NCBI GenBank assembly: GCA_000283575.1
Contig: AP012044.1
Coordinates: 186,001-250,000, forward strand
DNA length: 64,000 nt
Source: Oscillibacter valericigenes Sjm18-20
GTDB taxonomy: Bacteria > Bacillota > Clostridia > Oscillospirales > Oscillospiraceae
Reading direction: 5' to 3'
Shown piece by piece: positions 26,424 through 34,396 of the stretch (within the stretch, counting starts at the first letter, position 1; each line of letters starts with the position of its first letter). The position numbers and the translations under genes were made by a program. The notes under the pieces were generated by a model. The model saw only the letters and a program-made list of their open reading frames with translations, did not search any database and had not been told where the DNA came from.

Positions 26424-27251
26424 TTATTCCTTTATTAACGGTTGACACGATGGGCAGTAATACACTGCTCCTCCCAGATAGGCCTCTTTCACAAGCGGCG
26501 CTCTGCACCGCGGACAACCGGAGGTAAACGTGTTCTTGGACAGCTTGACCCGGTAGCCACCCGGGCACCCGGAGAGGTCCTTTTCCGTGTCCCGCCCGCC
26601 GCGAGCCGTCATCTCACGAAGAACCGAAACAATGCAGGAAAGAAGGTTGTCCCGCTCAGCATCGCTGAATGTCCCTGTTTTTCGCTTTGGGTGGATTCCG
26701 GCGGCAAACAGGATGTCCTGCAGCACGCCGTTTCCGATGCCGGGAAAGCGCTGTTCGGTTGCAAGGAATGCTTTCGCGCTTAGGGTCGGTTTGTTCTCCG
26801 CCATCAGTTTGCGGTAATAGGGTTCAAACTGGTCGGAAAACGGTGAAATTGCCGTCCTGCTTCTGAGGTAGTAGTCGTTATCATACGTACCGTCATGGAG
26901 GATGATGCCGCCGTACATGGCGACAGTGAAGATCAGAGCCGTCCCGTCGTTAAATTCCATCAGCAACTGATAATTTTTCGGCGTGTCAGCGCGGTTTACG
27001 AGTCGTGCGTTTACGCCGTCGTTGAAGCACAGACGTTTTCCGTTATCAAACGCCATTTCCGCGAAGATGCCGAACCCCTCGGCTGATTCAACGGTGCTTC
27101 CGCTCACAGCGGCGTCGTATTCCACCGGATCACCGGCATACCAGCAGAATTTATGTGCTTTTGAAGGGGGGAGGACGCGGCGTACTCTCTTCCCGACAAC
27201 AGCATCGTTCATCTGCTCGGCGATCGTGATCGCCTCAGGCAATTCCATCAT
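26424..27251 (-). CDS. Fpg/Nei-like protein lacking the catalytic Pro2
   Basis: 275 residues with the fold signature of formamidopyrimidine-DNA glycosylases. It starts (M)MELPEA, has the helix-two-turn-helix region (LATEQRFPGIGNGVLQDILFAAG) and a C-terminal zinc finger, CPRC and CPSC spaced by 16 residues. The active-site proline that normally follows Met1 (MPELPE) is missing: residue 2 is Met or Glu, while the adjacent Glu remains. Related clostridial proteins beginning MIELPEA share this, as far as I recall. It probably binds damaged DNA, but glycosylase/lyase activity is doubtful. Confidence 0.85.
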   Translation of the reverse strand: MMELPEAITIAEQMNDAVVGKRVRRVLPPSKAHKFCWYAGDPVEYDAAVSGSTVESAEGFGIFAEMAFDNGKRLCFNDGVNARLVNRADTPKNYQLLMEFNDGTALIFTVAMYGGIILHDGTYDNDYYLRSRTAISPFSDQFEPYYRKLMAENKPTLSAKAFLATEQRFPGIGNGVLQDILFAAGIHPKRKTGTFSDAERDNLLSCIVSVLREMTARGGRDTEKDLSGCPGGYRVKLSKNTFTSGCPRCRAPLVKEAYLGGAVYYCPSCQPLIKE

Positions 27252-27288
27252 AAGCGATCCCCCCTTTGCTTTTACAATAAGTTACGGT

Positions 27289-27957
27289 TCACTTCCCGTA
27301 TTCACAGATCAGCTGATATGTCCGTTGGAGCAATAGTTCCGAATGCCGCTCCAGCGTGGCCTGCGATATATCCGCTGTTTTTACCTGCTCCGCAGCCTGC
27401 GAAACGGACAAGTCCGTCCCGGTCAGCACATCTTTCAAAGCCAAATGACTTTTAACGTAGTCTCCGGTTTCCGAGAAGTGCTTTGCCTGTAAAACGAAAA
27501 ATGCCAATTTATACAAAGCTCTGAGTGCTTCCATATCGCCGCCGTGAAGATAATTGTGGCTGCACATATGATAAAGGTTGCAGGCACCCATCAACACTGC
27601 GGCGCGGGCATCCGCATCGGCCGGAACGGAGATGATATCGTCCAGGCTGCCGTAATAGGAGATGGTATCATAATAAAACTGGAACAGATCGGCCCTGCAC
27701 CAGCCCGCGAGCTCATTCCTTCCAGATACAAAGCCGCAGATCAGAGGCTTGTCGGGAAACGTTTTAATTACCTGTTTATATTGCTTCAAATCATGAAGCG
27801 ATACCGTATCCAGAATCAGTACAACGTCGATATCGCTGGTTTCATGCGCCTCATTCCTCCCGTAGCTGCCCTGCAGCCCGATAAAGAGGACCCGGCCACC
27901 GAATAAATCCCGCACAGCGTCCTGATATTGTTTCATCCATTGATCGATGTCAATCAT
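27289..27957 (-). CDS. Nucleotidyltransferase-domain protein
   Basis: 222 residues. The pol-beta-type nucleotidyltransferase motif is complete: GSYGR followed by SDIDVVLIL, giving the G-S-x(10)-D-x-D metal-binding pattern. A helical C-terminal domain follows (about 110-220), resembling HEPN- or kanamycin-nucleotidyltransferase-like bundles. Members transfer AMP to antibiotics, proteins or tRNA-like substrates. It lies 4 bases downstream of the P-loop kinase gene, so the two are co-expressed. Confidence 0.8.
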   Translation of the reverse strand: MIDIDQWMKQYQDAVRDLFGGRVLFIGLQGSYGRNEAHETSDIDVVLILDTVSLHDLKQYKQVIKTFPDKPLICGFVSGRNELAGWCRADLFQFYYDTISYYGSLDDIISVPADADARAAVLMGACNLYHMCSHNYLHGGDMEALRALYKLAFFVLQAKHFSETGDYVKSHLALKDVLTGTDLSVSQAAEQVKTADISQATLERHSELLLQRTYQLICEYGK

Positions 27958-27961
27958 GATG

Positions 27962-28471
27962 TTATTTTCCTCTCTGGGTTATGGATAGGATGAGATCGGC
28001 CGCTTTTTCCGGCCCGATTTCCGACATATCGATCTTATCTGTATGAAGTTTATCATAGAGAGGCAGACGCTGTATGCTCCTCTGAATGACGTCTTCTTCC
28101 CGGATTCCGGCATCGACGTCCTTTCTCAGACGGACCCGTAGCGCCCGTTCGCTGCACACCAGGGAAATTGTGTGAATCTTACAGTTCTCCGTTTCAAGCC
28201 GCGAAAGGATATCGTTAATAATGGCCTGCTGGTGCATCACCCAGCAGAACACGATATTTTCATAGGCGGAACATCGGATGAAATTGTTCAGAAGAAAGCA
28301 GATATTCTCCACAACCATGCGCTTGGTTTCCTCCGTGACCTGAAAAGGGTGCATGTTCCAGCACCAGTCCCCGTCGAGAAACACGCTGTTATTCAGCTTT
28401 TGCTCCAATATCCGGCAGGCGGTCGTTTTCCCTACACCCATAGTCCCGCCGATCAAAAACAGATTTTTCAT
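27962..28471 (-). CDS. P-loop kinase-like ATPase
   Basis: 169 residues. Walker A GGTMGVGKTT lies at residues 8-17, DGDWCW suits a substrate-binding acid, and a basic lid segment (ERALRVRLRKDV) sits in the C-terminal half, the pattern of nucleoside/shikimate-type small kinases. Directly followed by the nucleotidyltransferase gene. The substrate is not predictable; the pair may act on a common small molecule such as an aminoglycoside, which is inference only. Confidence 0.8.
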   Translation of the reverse strand: MKNLFLIGGTMGVGKTTACRILEQKLNNSVFLDGDWCWNMHPFQVTEETKRMVVENICFLLNNFIRCSAYENIVFCWVMHQQAIINDILSRLETENCKIHTISLVCSERALRVRLRKDVDAGIREEDVIQRSIQRLPLYDKLHTDKIDMSEIGPEKAADLILSITQRGK

Positions 28472-28757
28472 GTTCAGCCTCAGTAATTCATATTACCAGT
28501 ATTATACCATAGAAACCAAAATTCCGCTTGCCTGTTTGAGGCGGCAGATATTTGCTACTTTTGAACAGACGACATTGGCAAGACTCAAACAGCTTCCATT
28601 TATCAGGAGCTATAAGTAGTACACGCTGCTGCGCACTTCGCACAGATGGTTGCTTGTCTTACTCGGGACTACAAACTGGAATGTGCTTTTTAATGTTTCA
28701 GGAAGCCTATATAAACGTGGCGGCGCTTTCTCGCGATACCCTGTTTTAACCTTAAAT

Positions 28758-28794
28758 CAAGCCCGCCCTAGAAAACAATTTCCGGGCGGACTTG
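28758..28794 (-). terminator. Terminator-like hairpin after the cysteine-rich gene
   Basis: 11-bp arms (28758-28768 and 28784-28794) with one C-A mismatch. It lies 7 bases beyond the stop of the leftward gene at 28802. The U-tract is weak. Confidence 0.55.
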
Positions 28795-28801
28795 AAGGTG
28801 T

Positions 28802-29146
28802 TCAGCAGTTACATTCGTGATTTGTTTTTTTTGATGCCTCGATTATTTCCGCAAGCGACAGTTCCTTGGCTGCACTTGATGTTAACAGGCTATTCATCAT
28901 ATCAATGACCTGCTTTAGCTCACATAATGTTCGCGCTTTTTGCAGCTCACAAATAAGCCGGTCAACAGCATTACAAAAGAGTTCGCATTCACACTTGCTT
29001 ACGCAAGTTTGATAATAAAGAATAGATTTGTCACAAGGATGACTGTCACAAGGAAAAATTGCTTTGTCCTTTTTTGGCTCTGAATAATTAAATCCAAATT
29101 GAGGCATGGATAAACCTTTAATTCGGTTGAAATCTTCTTTAATCAT
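28802..29146 (-). CDS. Small cysteine-rich protein, unknown
   Basis: 114 residues with eleven Cys, grouped as CDSHPC, CVSKCECELFC and a terminal ECNC. Between them is an amphipathic helical region (LQKARTLCELKQVIDMMNSLL). No signal peptide. The terminal CNC and the grouping suggest metal binding or a modified peptide, but no known family was recognised. It follows a second small gene that ends in CC, 58 bases upstream in the same direction. Confidence 0.6.
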   Translation of the reverse strand: MIKEDFNRIKGLSMPQFGFNYSEPKKDKAIFPCDSHPCDKSILYYQTCVSKCECELFCNAVDRLICELQKARTLCELKQVIDMMNSLLTSSAAKELSLAEIIEASKKTNHECNC

Positions 29147-29204
29147 TGGCTTCCGCCTTTCTTACGCATTTATAAAAGGAGACATATTGTCTCGTTGTTT
29201 TGCA

Positions 29205-29558
29205 TTAACAGCAATTGCTACCGCTGCCGGGGACTAAGCCTTTATCGGCTAAAATTTTATTGGCAAGCGCATCAAATAGAGCGGCCATCCCCTTCTCCTT
29301 GCAGGTATACGCGCTTAAGATATCTTTGATGATATCGGACTGCTCTGCAGGATCGTGGATCATACAGACTTTTTTAAAGAATAATTCCAAAAAAAAGGCC
29401 ATACTGGTCGCAATACGTGCCTCAGCAGCCGCAACCATATCAACAGATTCGGCATCTGTCGGAACCGGAGGGTGTGGACCGCCGCTAAAAGCGGCTTTGA
29501 CTACACCGTCAGGTACAGACTCAGTGGACTCTAAGTCCCGAGAGGGAGTTTCATTCAT
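29205..29558 (-). CDS. Small protein ending in Asn-Cys-Cys, unknown
   Basis: 117 residues. The first 50 are acidic and proline-rich (DLESTESVPDG, GGPHPPVPTDAES), followed by two helices and the C-terminus GLVPGSGSNCC. The ATG at 29558 has AGGAGAA at a good distance; a longer frame has no such site. Not recognised. A disordered leader-like N-terminus and a cysteine-ended tail could fit a ribosomally made modified peptide or a cofactor carrier; this is speculation. Confidence 0.55.
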   Translation of the reverse strand: MNETPSRDLESTESVPDGVVKAAFSGGPHPPVPTDAESVDMVAAAEARIATSMAFFLELFFKKVCMIHDPAEQSDIIKDILSAYTCKEKGMAALFDALANKILADKGLVPGSGSNCC

Positions 29559-29820
29559 AATGATTCTCCTAAAATATATTTCAAGATTACTCCGTTGGCG
29601 TAATCTTGCTGCCATATAATATGCATGCTTTGATTGGGTGGCTACTTTAGAAGAAACTAAAAGCATGTATCACCATAATCGAGTACATGTTGAATTGTTT
29701 GCAGCGCTTGATCTGCAATTAATTGGGGCGGGTTTTACATTCCGGGCTTCTGCACCCGATCGGCTCCACTTAAGGGACTGACGAGGCGGAGGAAAGCGGA
29801 GCAGGTGCTGCTTGATAGGT

Positions 29821-29843
29821 GATGCGCCCGAATTGGGCACAAA
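29821..29843. repeat. Dispersed 23-bp repeat, copy 2
   Basis: It matches 10093-10115 at 21 of 23 positions and runs into a strong GC hairpin. It may mark the end of a mobile element. Confidence 0.5.
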
Positions 29844-29845
29844 GT

Positions 29846-29876
29846 GCCCCCGGCGAGCCGAAAGCTCGCCGGGGGC
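29846..29876. terminator. 13-bp GC-rich hairpin
   Basis: 29846-29858 pairs perfectly with 29864-29876 around a CGAAA loop. No U-tract follows. It adjoins the dispersed repeat. Confidence 0.6.
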
Positions 29877-30378
29877 TACATAAAAAATAAAACCGCGCAG
29901 GCATTAAATCTGCACGGCTTTTCTGACTAAGAATTGACTAAGTATTCTTAACTTCTTTGACCATTTTAGAACGTATGTTTGTATTTAAAGTCTACTTAAT
30001 TTATTGTTGATGTTCCATTAGGGCGTATACTCTGATTTTTGGAAGAAAAATTAAGCGTAATTTTTGATAATTTATTATATTTTCATGCCAGAGTGCAGAC
30101 GATGCTTATAAGTCTACTTTTATCCTGGGCACCATTTTACCACCACAAAAATATATGTGGCTACTGAAATTACAAAACCCAATGCAATAATCATTATCAG
30201 GAGTGAGTTCTTCTATCATTTTGTCATATAACAAGTCATTCTAACAAATTCGTCTTGCTGGCGAGTTTTCTCTGCCATTCCGAGGGGAGGAAGTAATCTG
30301 CCGCGAAACTTCCTTTTTCAAGCATTCGGGCGATGCTTTTTAGGATTGCATTCACAATTCGGAAGGAGTACCAAAATT
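29877..30378. other. Region without a gene
   Basis: AT-rich. No start with a ribosome-binding site and no recognisable protein on either strand. Probably part of the decayed older element whose integrase lies at 31.2-32.3 kb. Confidence 0.4.
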
Positions 30379-30462
30379 GTGTTCAACCACTTTTTGCAGG
30401 CAATTCGCCAGGTTCTGGCGTCGATCATCAGCACATTCCTGGCAAAGCGGTTCAAGGCGTAA
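30379..30462 (+). CDS. Possible 27-residue amphipathic peptide
   Basis: A GTG start with GGAAGGAG upstream opens a 27-codon frame. The peptide is hydrophobic with a basic end (LQAIRQVLASIISTF then LAKRFKA), which could form an amphipathic helix. It may be a toxin-like or leader peptide; length alone cannot prove it is expressed. Confidence 0.3.
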   Translation: MFNHFLQAIRQVLASIISTFLAKRFKA

Positions 30463-30600
30463 GACATAACCAGATTTAAAAAGGAGGTATCAGAACCATG
30501 CGACAGTAAACGGACGCCGCGATCTGCTGGGTGTCATTCTGGCAGGCGTCGCGGAGGTTCTTTGTATTTTAATTGATGAGCTTACAAAGGACGGTGAGTA

Positions 30601-30879
30601 ATGAAACGTTATCTGACGCGGGGAGTCAGCAATTTGATCCCGCTGCCGGTGCAGTTGTATCTTTGGCTTCTATATGATCAACTGTCAAAGGGCGAACGGG
30701 ACTGGCTCCAAATCTTTCGGATTACCCCGGAGGAAAGCCACCTGAATATCTCCCATGAACAGGAAGTCCCGGAATACAAGAGGGTACACCAGATTTATGG
30801 TGTACCCTCTTTTTCTAAAAAAGTCTACATTATTGATGACGGCGACCATGAAACCATGCTGCTGGCCGACGAATATTAG
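30601..30879 (+). CDS. DUF960 family protein
   Basis: 92 residues. The family start (MKRYLTRGVSNLIPLPVQLYLW) and end (IIDDGDHETMLLADEY) are both clear. DUF960 proteins are small, of unknown function, and common on plasmids and integrative elements of Bacillota. The ATG overlaps the TAA of a preceding 30-codon frame (TAATG), whose own start seems to have been lost by a frameshift. A terminator-shaped hairpin lies inside the coding region at 30779-30815. Confidence 0.8.
   Translation: MKRYLTRGVSNLIPLPVQLYLWLLYDQLSKGERDWLQIFRITPEESHLNISHEQEVPEYKRVHQIYGVPSFSKKVYIIDDGDHETMLLADEY
30779..30815 (+). terminator. Terminator-like hairpin inside the DUF960 gene
   Basis: A perfect 13-bp stem (30779-30791 with 30798-30810), a 6-nt loop and TTTTC directly after. 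It sits in codons 60-72 of an intact reading frame. Confidence 0.65.
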
Positions 30880-31211
30880 GAGGAGAACAACGGAAGAAAC
30901 CTTTACTTGCTTAAACTGCGGAGCTGTCTGCTCCGGTTCAAAGCTTACAGAATTTGATTATAATAATGATGCTGATGACTATGTGACAGGGGATAAATAC
31001 ACGCCCATCATGGATGTCGAAACTTCCACATGGGGCGGAAGCAGTGATTTACATGGGTGACATAGTCAGCTGCTGCTTATCCGACATTACCTACGGGATC
31101 GATGATGGATATAGTGACGGTTTCTATGTCGTCACGATCAGCGGCACACTAAAGGGCGGTTTAGCGCCGTACCAAGATAGCATTTAAGGTGGCCAAGCGG
31201 TATGGCTGGAT
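30880..31211 (+). pseudogene. Gene debris between DUF960 and the broken integrase
   Basis: Protein-like pieces in several frames: a CLNCGAVCSGS zinc-ribbon-like stretch near 30905, DVETSTWGGS near 31020, and DGYSDGFYVVTISGTLKGG near 31110. None has a complete frame. They appear to be the remains of one or two small element genes. Confidence 0.4.
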
Positions 31212-32295
31212 GTGGAAATCAGCTATCACAACAGTGTATACAGCTATAAGGTCAGCAATAGCGGATTATCAGTCACTTCTTATATTGGCCATATCAAGTT
31301 ATCGGATTTGCGTCCGCAATATCTGAATTCATTTTATCAGAATCTTGGCGAAAATGGAATTCGAAAAGGCGGAGAATACGCCGTGGCCCGCGTAAATATT
31401 GCCAGTTTACTTCAGAGTAGGCATCTTTCCAAGTCGGCGTTAGCCCGTCGAGCAGGTATTGCAGCCACCACCATATCTGCGGCAGTTCGAGGAGCGTCAA
31501 TAAGCCGCAAGACGGCAGAATTAACTGCTGTAGCTATAGAAAAAAAGGCAACTGGTGTATTCTGTTTTGAAAGGAATACCTTGCCTCTGTCAGACAAAAC
31601 AATTTTGGAGTATCATCGTCTCATATCTTCCATTATGGCGCAGGCTGAAAAAGAGATGCTAATACCATATAATCCCGCAGCCAAGGCAACTCCGCCAAAG
31701 CCTAGAAGAAAAGAACCGAACTATTTCCAGCCGGATGTTCTAGACGGCATTCTAGATGAGTTAGATCATGCACCTCTTAAATGGAGAACAATTACTTATC
31801 TGTTAATTGATACCGGCTGTCGGCGAGGCGAAGCTGCGGGGCTAAAAATGGGACAGCATTGATTTTGAGAATGAGATTATCACCATAGAGCGTGCACTGC
31901 TTTACAGCCCAAAACGTGGGGTTTACGAGGGGCCTCCAAAAAGCGGAAGAAGCCGCACAGTCAAGCTGGCACCGGAGACGGTTGCGTTGCTAAAACAGCA
32001 TCGGATTGAACAAGATAAACTTAAACGGGCAAATGGAGATCAGTGGATTGATAGTGGCTACGTCTTTACGCAGGAAAACGGGGATCGAATGAACCCAGAT
32101 AGCATTACGGATTGGTTAAATAAGTTTAGTGCTGCCAATAAACTACCACATATCCATCCACATGTGTTCCGACATACAACTGCGACAATATATGCACATC
32201 AAATTGCAACAGCAAAAGCAAAGGCAGCCGATATTCGATCTACGGCCTTCAGCCATCGAAAAAAGGAACATCAAGAAAATGAAACCGACAGCTGA
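31212..32295 (+). pseudogene. Tyrosine integrase with embedded HTH, frameshifted and lacking Tyr
   Basis: The core-binding part (HIKLSDLRPQYLNSFYQNLGENG) contains an inserted Cro/CI-like HTH (LSKSALARRAGIAATTISAAVRG). The catalytic part begins with DTGCRRGEAAG. An extra A in a run of five at about 31845 shifts the frame; the rest continues as WDSIDFENEIITIERAL to HVFRHTTATI. The end, after the H-x-x-R-H box, is scrambled and has no nucleophilic Tyr. The N-terminal 25 residues come from another protein. The gene ends 135 bases before the 50-bp att repeat, mirroring the intact integrase at the other end. Confidence 0.8.
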
Positions 32296-32312
32296 AACCA
32301 GCTGTCGGTTTT
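32283..32312 (+). terminator. Terminator after the broken integrase
   Basis: A perfect 12-bp stem (32283-32294 with 32299-32310), an AAAC loop and a short T-tail. It overlaps the stop codon. Confidence 0.75.
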
Positions 32313-32397
32313 GCATAGGTTCAAAAAAACAGGTTGCTACTCCCAAATTACACCCAAAAGTTTCAAAGCAAATTTTAAAAGCACCTAAATAGTTGTA

Positions 32398-32433
32398 AAA
32401 AGAGCCTGATTTCTTTTGAAATCAGGCTCTTTT
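32398..32433 (-). terminator. 16-bp hairpin beside the left att copy
   Basis: A perfect stem (32398-32413 with 32418-32433) with a TTTT loop. Read on the minus strand it directly follows the tRNA-fMet-like 3' end and is T-rich at its far side, so it is a tRNA terminator. An equivalent hairpin follows the intact tRNA at 41171-41207. Confidence 0.8.
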
Positions 32434-32479
32434 CTGGTTGCGGGGGCAGGACTCGAACCTACGACCTCCGGGTTATGAG
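32430..32479. repeat. Left attachment repeat (partial tRNA-fMet copy)
   Basis: 50 bases identical to 41204-41253. They cover the 3' part of the initiator tRNA, from the anticodon stem to CCA plus 5 bases. The copy has no 5' tRNA half. This is the duplicated crossover region expected at the distal end of an element inserted in a tRNA gene. Confidence 0.9.
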
Positions 32480-32896
32480 GGCGTTATGCGTGAAATTAAG
32501 TAAGACCTCTTGGCATCGCCCAGTGTTATCACGTTTCCAGAAAGTTGAGTAATATCAAGTGGTTCCACGATCCAAAAGCAAAAAGACAGCAACGGCACAC
32601 ATTTCGTCAAAATTGAATTTGACGAGAAAGTGTTAGAAACACGGTTAGAAGCATTTCGCAGTCCATCACTGATAACAGCTTCGGGCAATAACCCTGATGC
32701 AGCAAAATGCCCTATTGAATGTGCACTTTCAAATTCCGTGGGTATGGTAATCCTCACACTCATAGGCAAGGCACCATGCGATGAGTGAGGCCGTGCGGGT
32801 ATCAGACTCCCATGTTGGTAGGTTATCGAGGTATTCACGGCATTCCGCACACAGTGAATCCAGCGTTGCTGTCGGCATACTGGAACCCTCCTTTAG
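32480..32896. other. Non-coding left end of the element
   Basis: No convincing gene. Minus-strand frames are open by chance. It contains a 12-bp match (32721-32732) to one arm of the long inverted repeat at 34397-34454, and may carry terminal binding sites for recombination. Confidence 0.4.
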
Positions 32897-33916
32897 TTAG
32901 TTGTGGAGATAGATGTTGGAAACAGTACAGTAGGAGTCCGTGCCATGGCAGACCTGCAACTGCAAGTTACGCGCACCAGACACATCTGCTGTGTAAGTAG
33001 CGGTGGTGTTGGCATCCTGGATAGGTGCATCCGGCAAGCATAACTTATTATCCGTGGGATCTGGAGTCTCTCGATGCAACCCGAGTACAGAGATCTGGTG
33101 ACGGGCCGCCGCTGTAGTAACTGTAAAGGTAAGCTTCGTGTAACCATTGTTGGAGATATCTAAACCACCACCAGCGTTGCCATCCCAATCCGTGTAGTCA
33201 CTGACGAATACTCCATCCTTGTAGGTGAAAGTTCCAATGTCAACGACGTCGGAACCGGTAATGACCTTAGCACCGGCAGGGATAGAGGACACAGGCGAGG
33301 CAGGAGTCTGCGTTGAGGAGGTGGAGCCTTTAGCAACAGAGTTGGCGAGGCGACTCATAACGGCGGCAGCTTGTGCACGGTTCATAACCCCTGCACCATT
33401 AAAGGTGCCCTCCTTGGTGCCGGTAAGCAAGCCGAGGTTGTAGCAAATGGAAACAGCCTTCTGATAGGTAGAGGGGATAGAGGACCAGTCACCAATGACG
33501 GAGGTATCGGAAAGCTCCTGTGCCTGTACACCTTTGTGCTGAAGCACCGCATACATGACAGCCGCCATGTTATAGCGTGTGATAGGGTCATTGTAGTTGA
33601 ACTGCACCCCGCCGTTGACACCAACCTTGGTGAAGATGGTAGCCTCATCTCCGGTTGCTGCGGCGATCTCCGTGACGTAGTACTGCCGACCAATCATGCG
33701 GCAAAATTGAATTCCGGTAACGGAATTAGAAGGCTTGAAAGTACCATCCTTGTACCCCTGAATGGCCCCTGCATCCACCATGTCAGTAATCTCGGTGGCT
33801 GCCCAGTGGGTAAAGGGGACATCAGTAAAGGGGGTGGTAGCTGCCATAGCTGCCGTCGGCAGCAGCACAACCGCCATGCAGAGTGCGAGGAAAATACTAA
33901 AAACACGCTTTTTCAT
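32897..33916 (-). CDS. Secreted SLH-domain protein with C-terminal beta-sandwich
   Basis: 339 residues. A signal peptide (1-25, ending AAMAA) is followed by three S-layer homology repeats: FTDVPFTHWAATEI with GYKDGTFKPSNSVTG, a middle repeat with NYNDPITRYNMAAVM, and a third with LGLLTGTKEGTFNGAGVMNRAQAAAV. After a Ser/Thr/Pro linker comes a domain resembling NPCBM-type beta-sandwiches (AKVITGSDVVDIGTF to the end). SLH repeats anchor proteins to cell-wall polymers. As cargo it could alter the host surface. A promoter is seen at 33955-33982. Confidence 0.85.
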   Translation of the reverse strand: MKKRVFSIFLALCMAVVLLPTAAMAATTPFTDVPFTHWAATEITDMVDAGAIQGYKDGTFKPSNSVTGIQFCRMIGRQYYVTEIAAATGDEATIFTKVGVNGGVQFNYNDPITRYNMAAVMYAVLQHKGVQAQELSDTSVIGDWSSIPSTYQKAVSICYNLGLLTGTKEGTFNGAGVMNRAQAAAVMSRLANSVAKGSTSSTQTPASPVSSIPAGAKVITGSDVVDIGTFTYKDGVFVSDYTDWDGNAGGGLDISNNGYTKLTFTVTTAAARHQISVLGLHRETPDPTDNKLCLPDAPIQDANTTATYTADVSGARNLQLQVCHGTDSYCTVSNIYLHN

Positions 33917-33954
33917 AAATTTTTTCTCCCTTTCTAATGATTCTGCTATTCTAT

Positions 33955-33982
33955 TTTATATCTACGCTGTAGAACAAGTAAA
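33955..33982 (-). promoter_or_regulatory. Promoter of the SLH cargo gene
   Basis: On the minus strand, TTTACT (33977-33982) and TATAAA (33955-33960) with a 16-base spacer, about 40 bases before the start codon. Confidence 0.55.
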
Positions 33983-34054
33983 CAGAAACGACGCAAATTA
34001 CCTCGAAATCTGTATCTTAAATGGCGCAGTAAAGATTTCCAATTGAGCTATACA

Positions 34055-34084
34055 TAGCCTATATAGTATCACACGTAGCCTATA
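34055..34084. promoter_or_regulatory. Direct TAGCCTATA repeats (operator candidate)
   Basis: TAGCCTATA occurs at 34055-34063 and 34076-34084, start-to-start distance 21 bases (two helical turns), in the divergent region between the SLH gene and the Cro/CI-type regulator. It is likely a binding site for that regulator. Confidence 0.5.
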
Positions 34085-34141
34085 AAGTCCATCTAAAATG
34101 TGTATGCTTTTTCCAGTACAGAGGAAAGGCTGTGAGCATAC

Positions 34142-34384
34142 ATGGATATGATAGACGCGGTAAAAATGCGGCTCATGAAGCTTTGCAACGAGAGAAACAT
34201 TTCGATCAACAAGCTTGCCACACTCTCGGCGGTAGCACCGTCCAGCATCAAGAACATTTTTTATGGTAAGAGCGTAAACCCCAAGCTACAAACCATCAAA
34301 ATGCTTTGTGACGGCCTTGATATAACGCTGGCAGAATTTTTTGACTGCGAGGAGTTTAATGAGTTGGAGCAGACAATCAAGTAA
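34142..34384 (+). CDS. Cro/CI-type HTH regulator
   Basis: 80 residues, almost entirely an XRE helix-turn-helix: ISINKLATLSAVAPSSIKNIFYGKS followed by LQTIKMLCDGLDITLAEFF. It is a compact repressor without an effector domain. The gene is divergent from the SLH gene, with a pair of 9-bp direct repeats between them, so it may control itself and the cargo. GAGGAAAGG lies upstream of the ATG. Confidence 0.85.
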   Translation: MDMIDAVKMRLMKLCNERNISINKLATLSAVAPSSIKNIFYGKSVNPKLQTIKMLCDGLDITLAEFFDCEEFNELEQTIK

Positions 34385-34396
34385 CATCGGAGCATC

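Noticed and set aside
32473-32850. 125-codon minus-strand frame at the left end of the element
   Set aside because: Starts and composition are unconvincing, and it runs into the att repeat; treated as non-coding.
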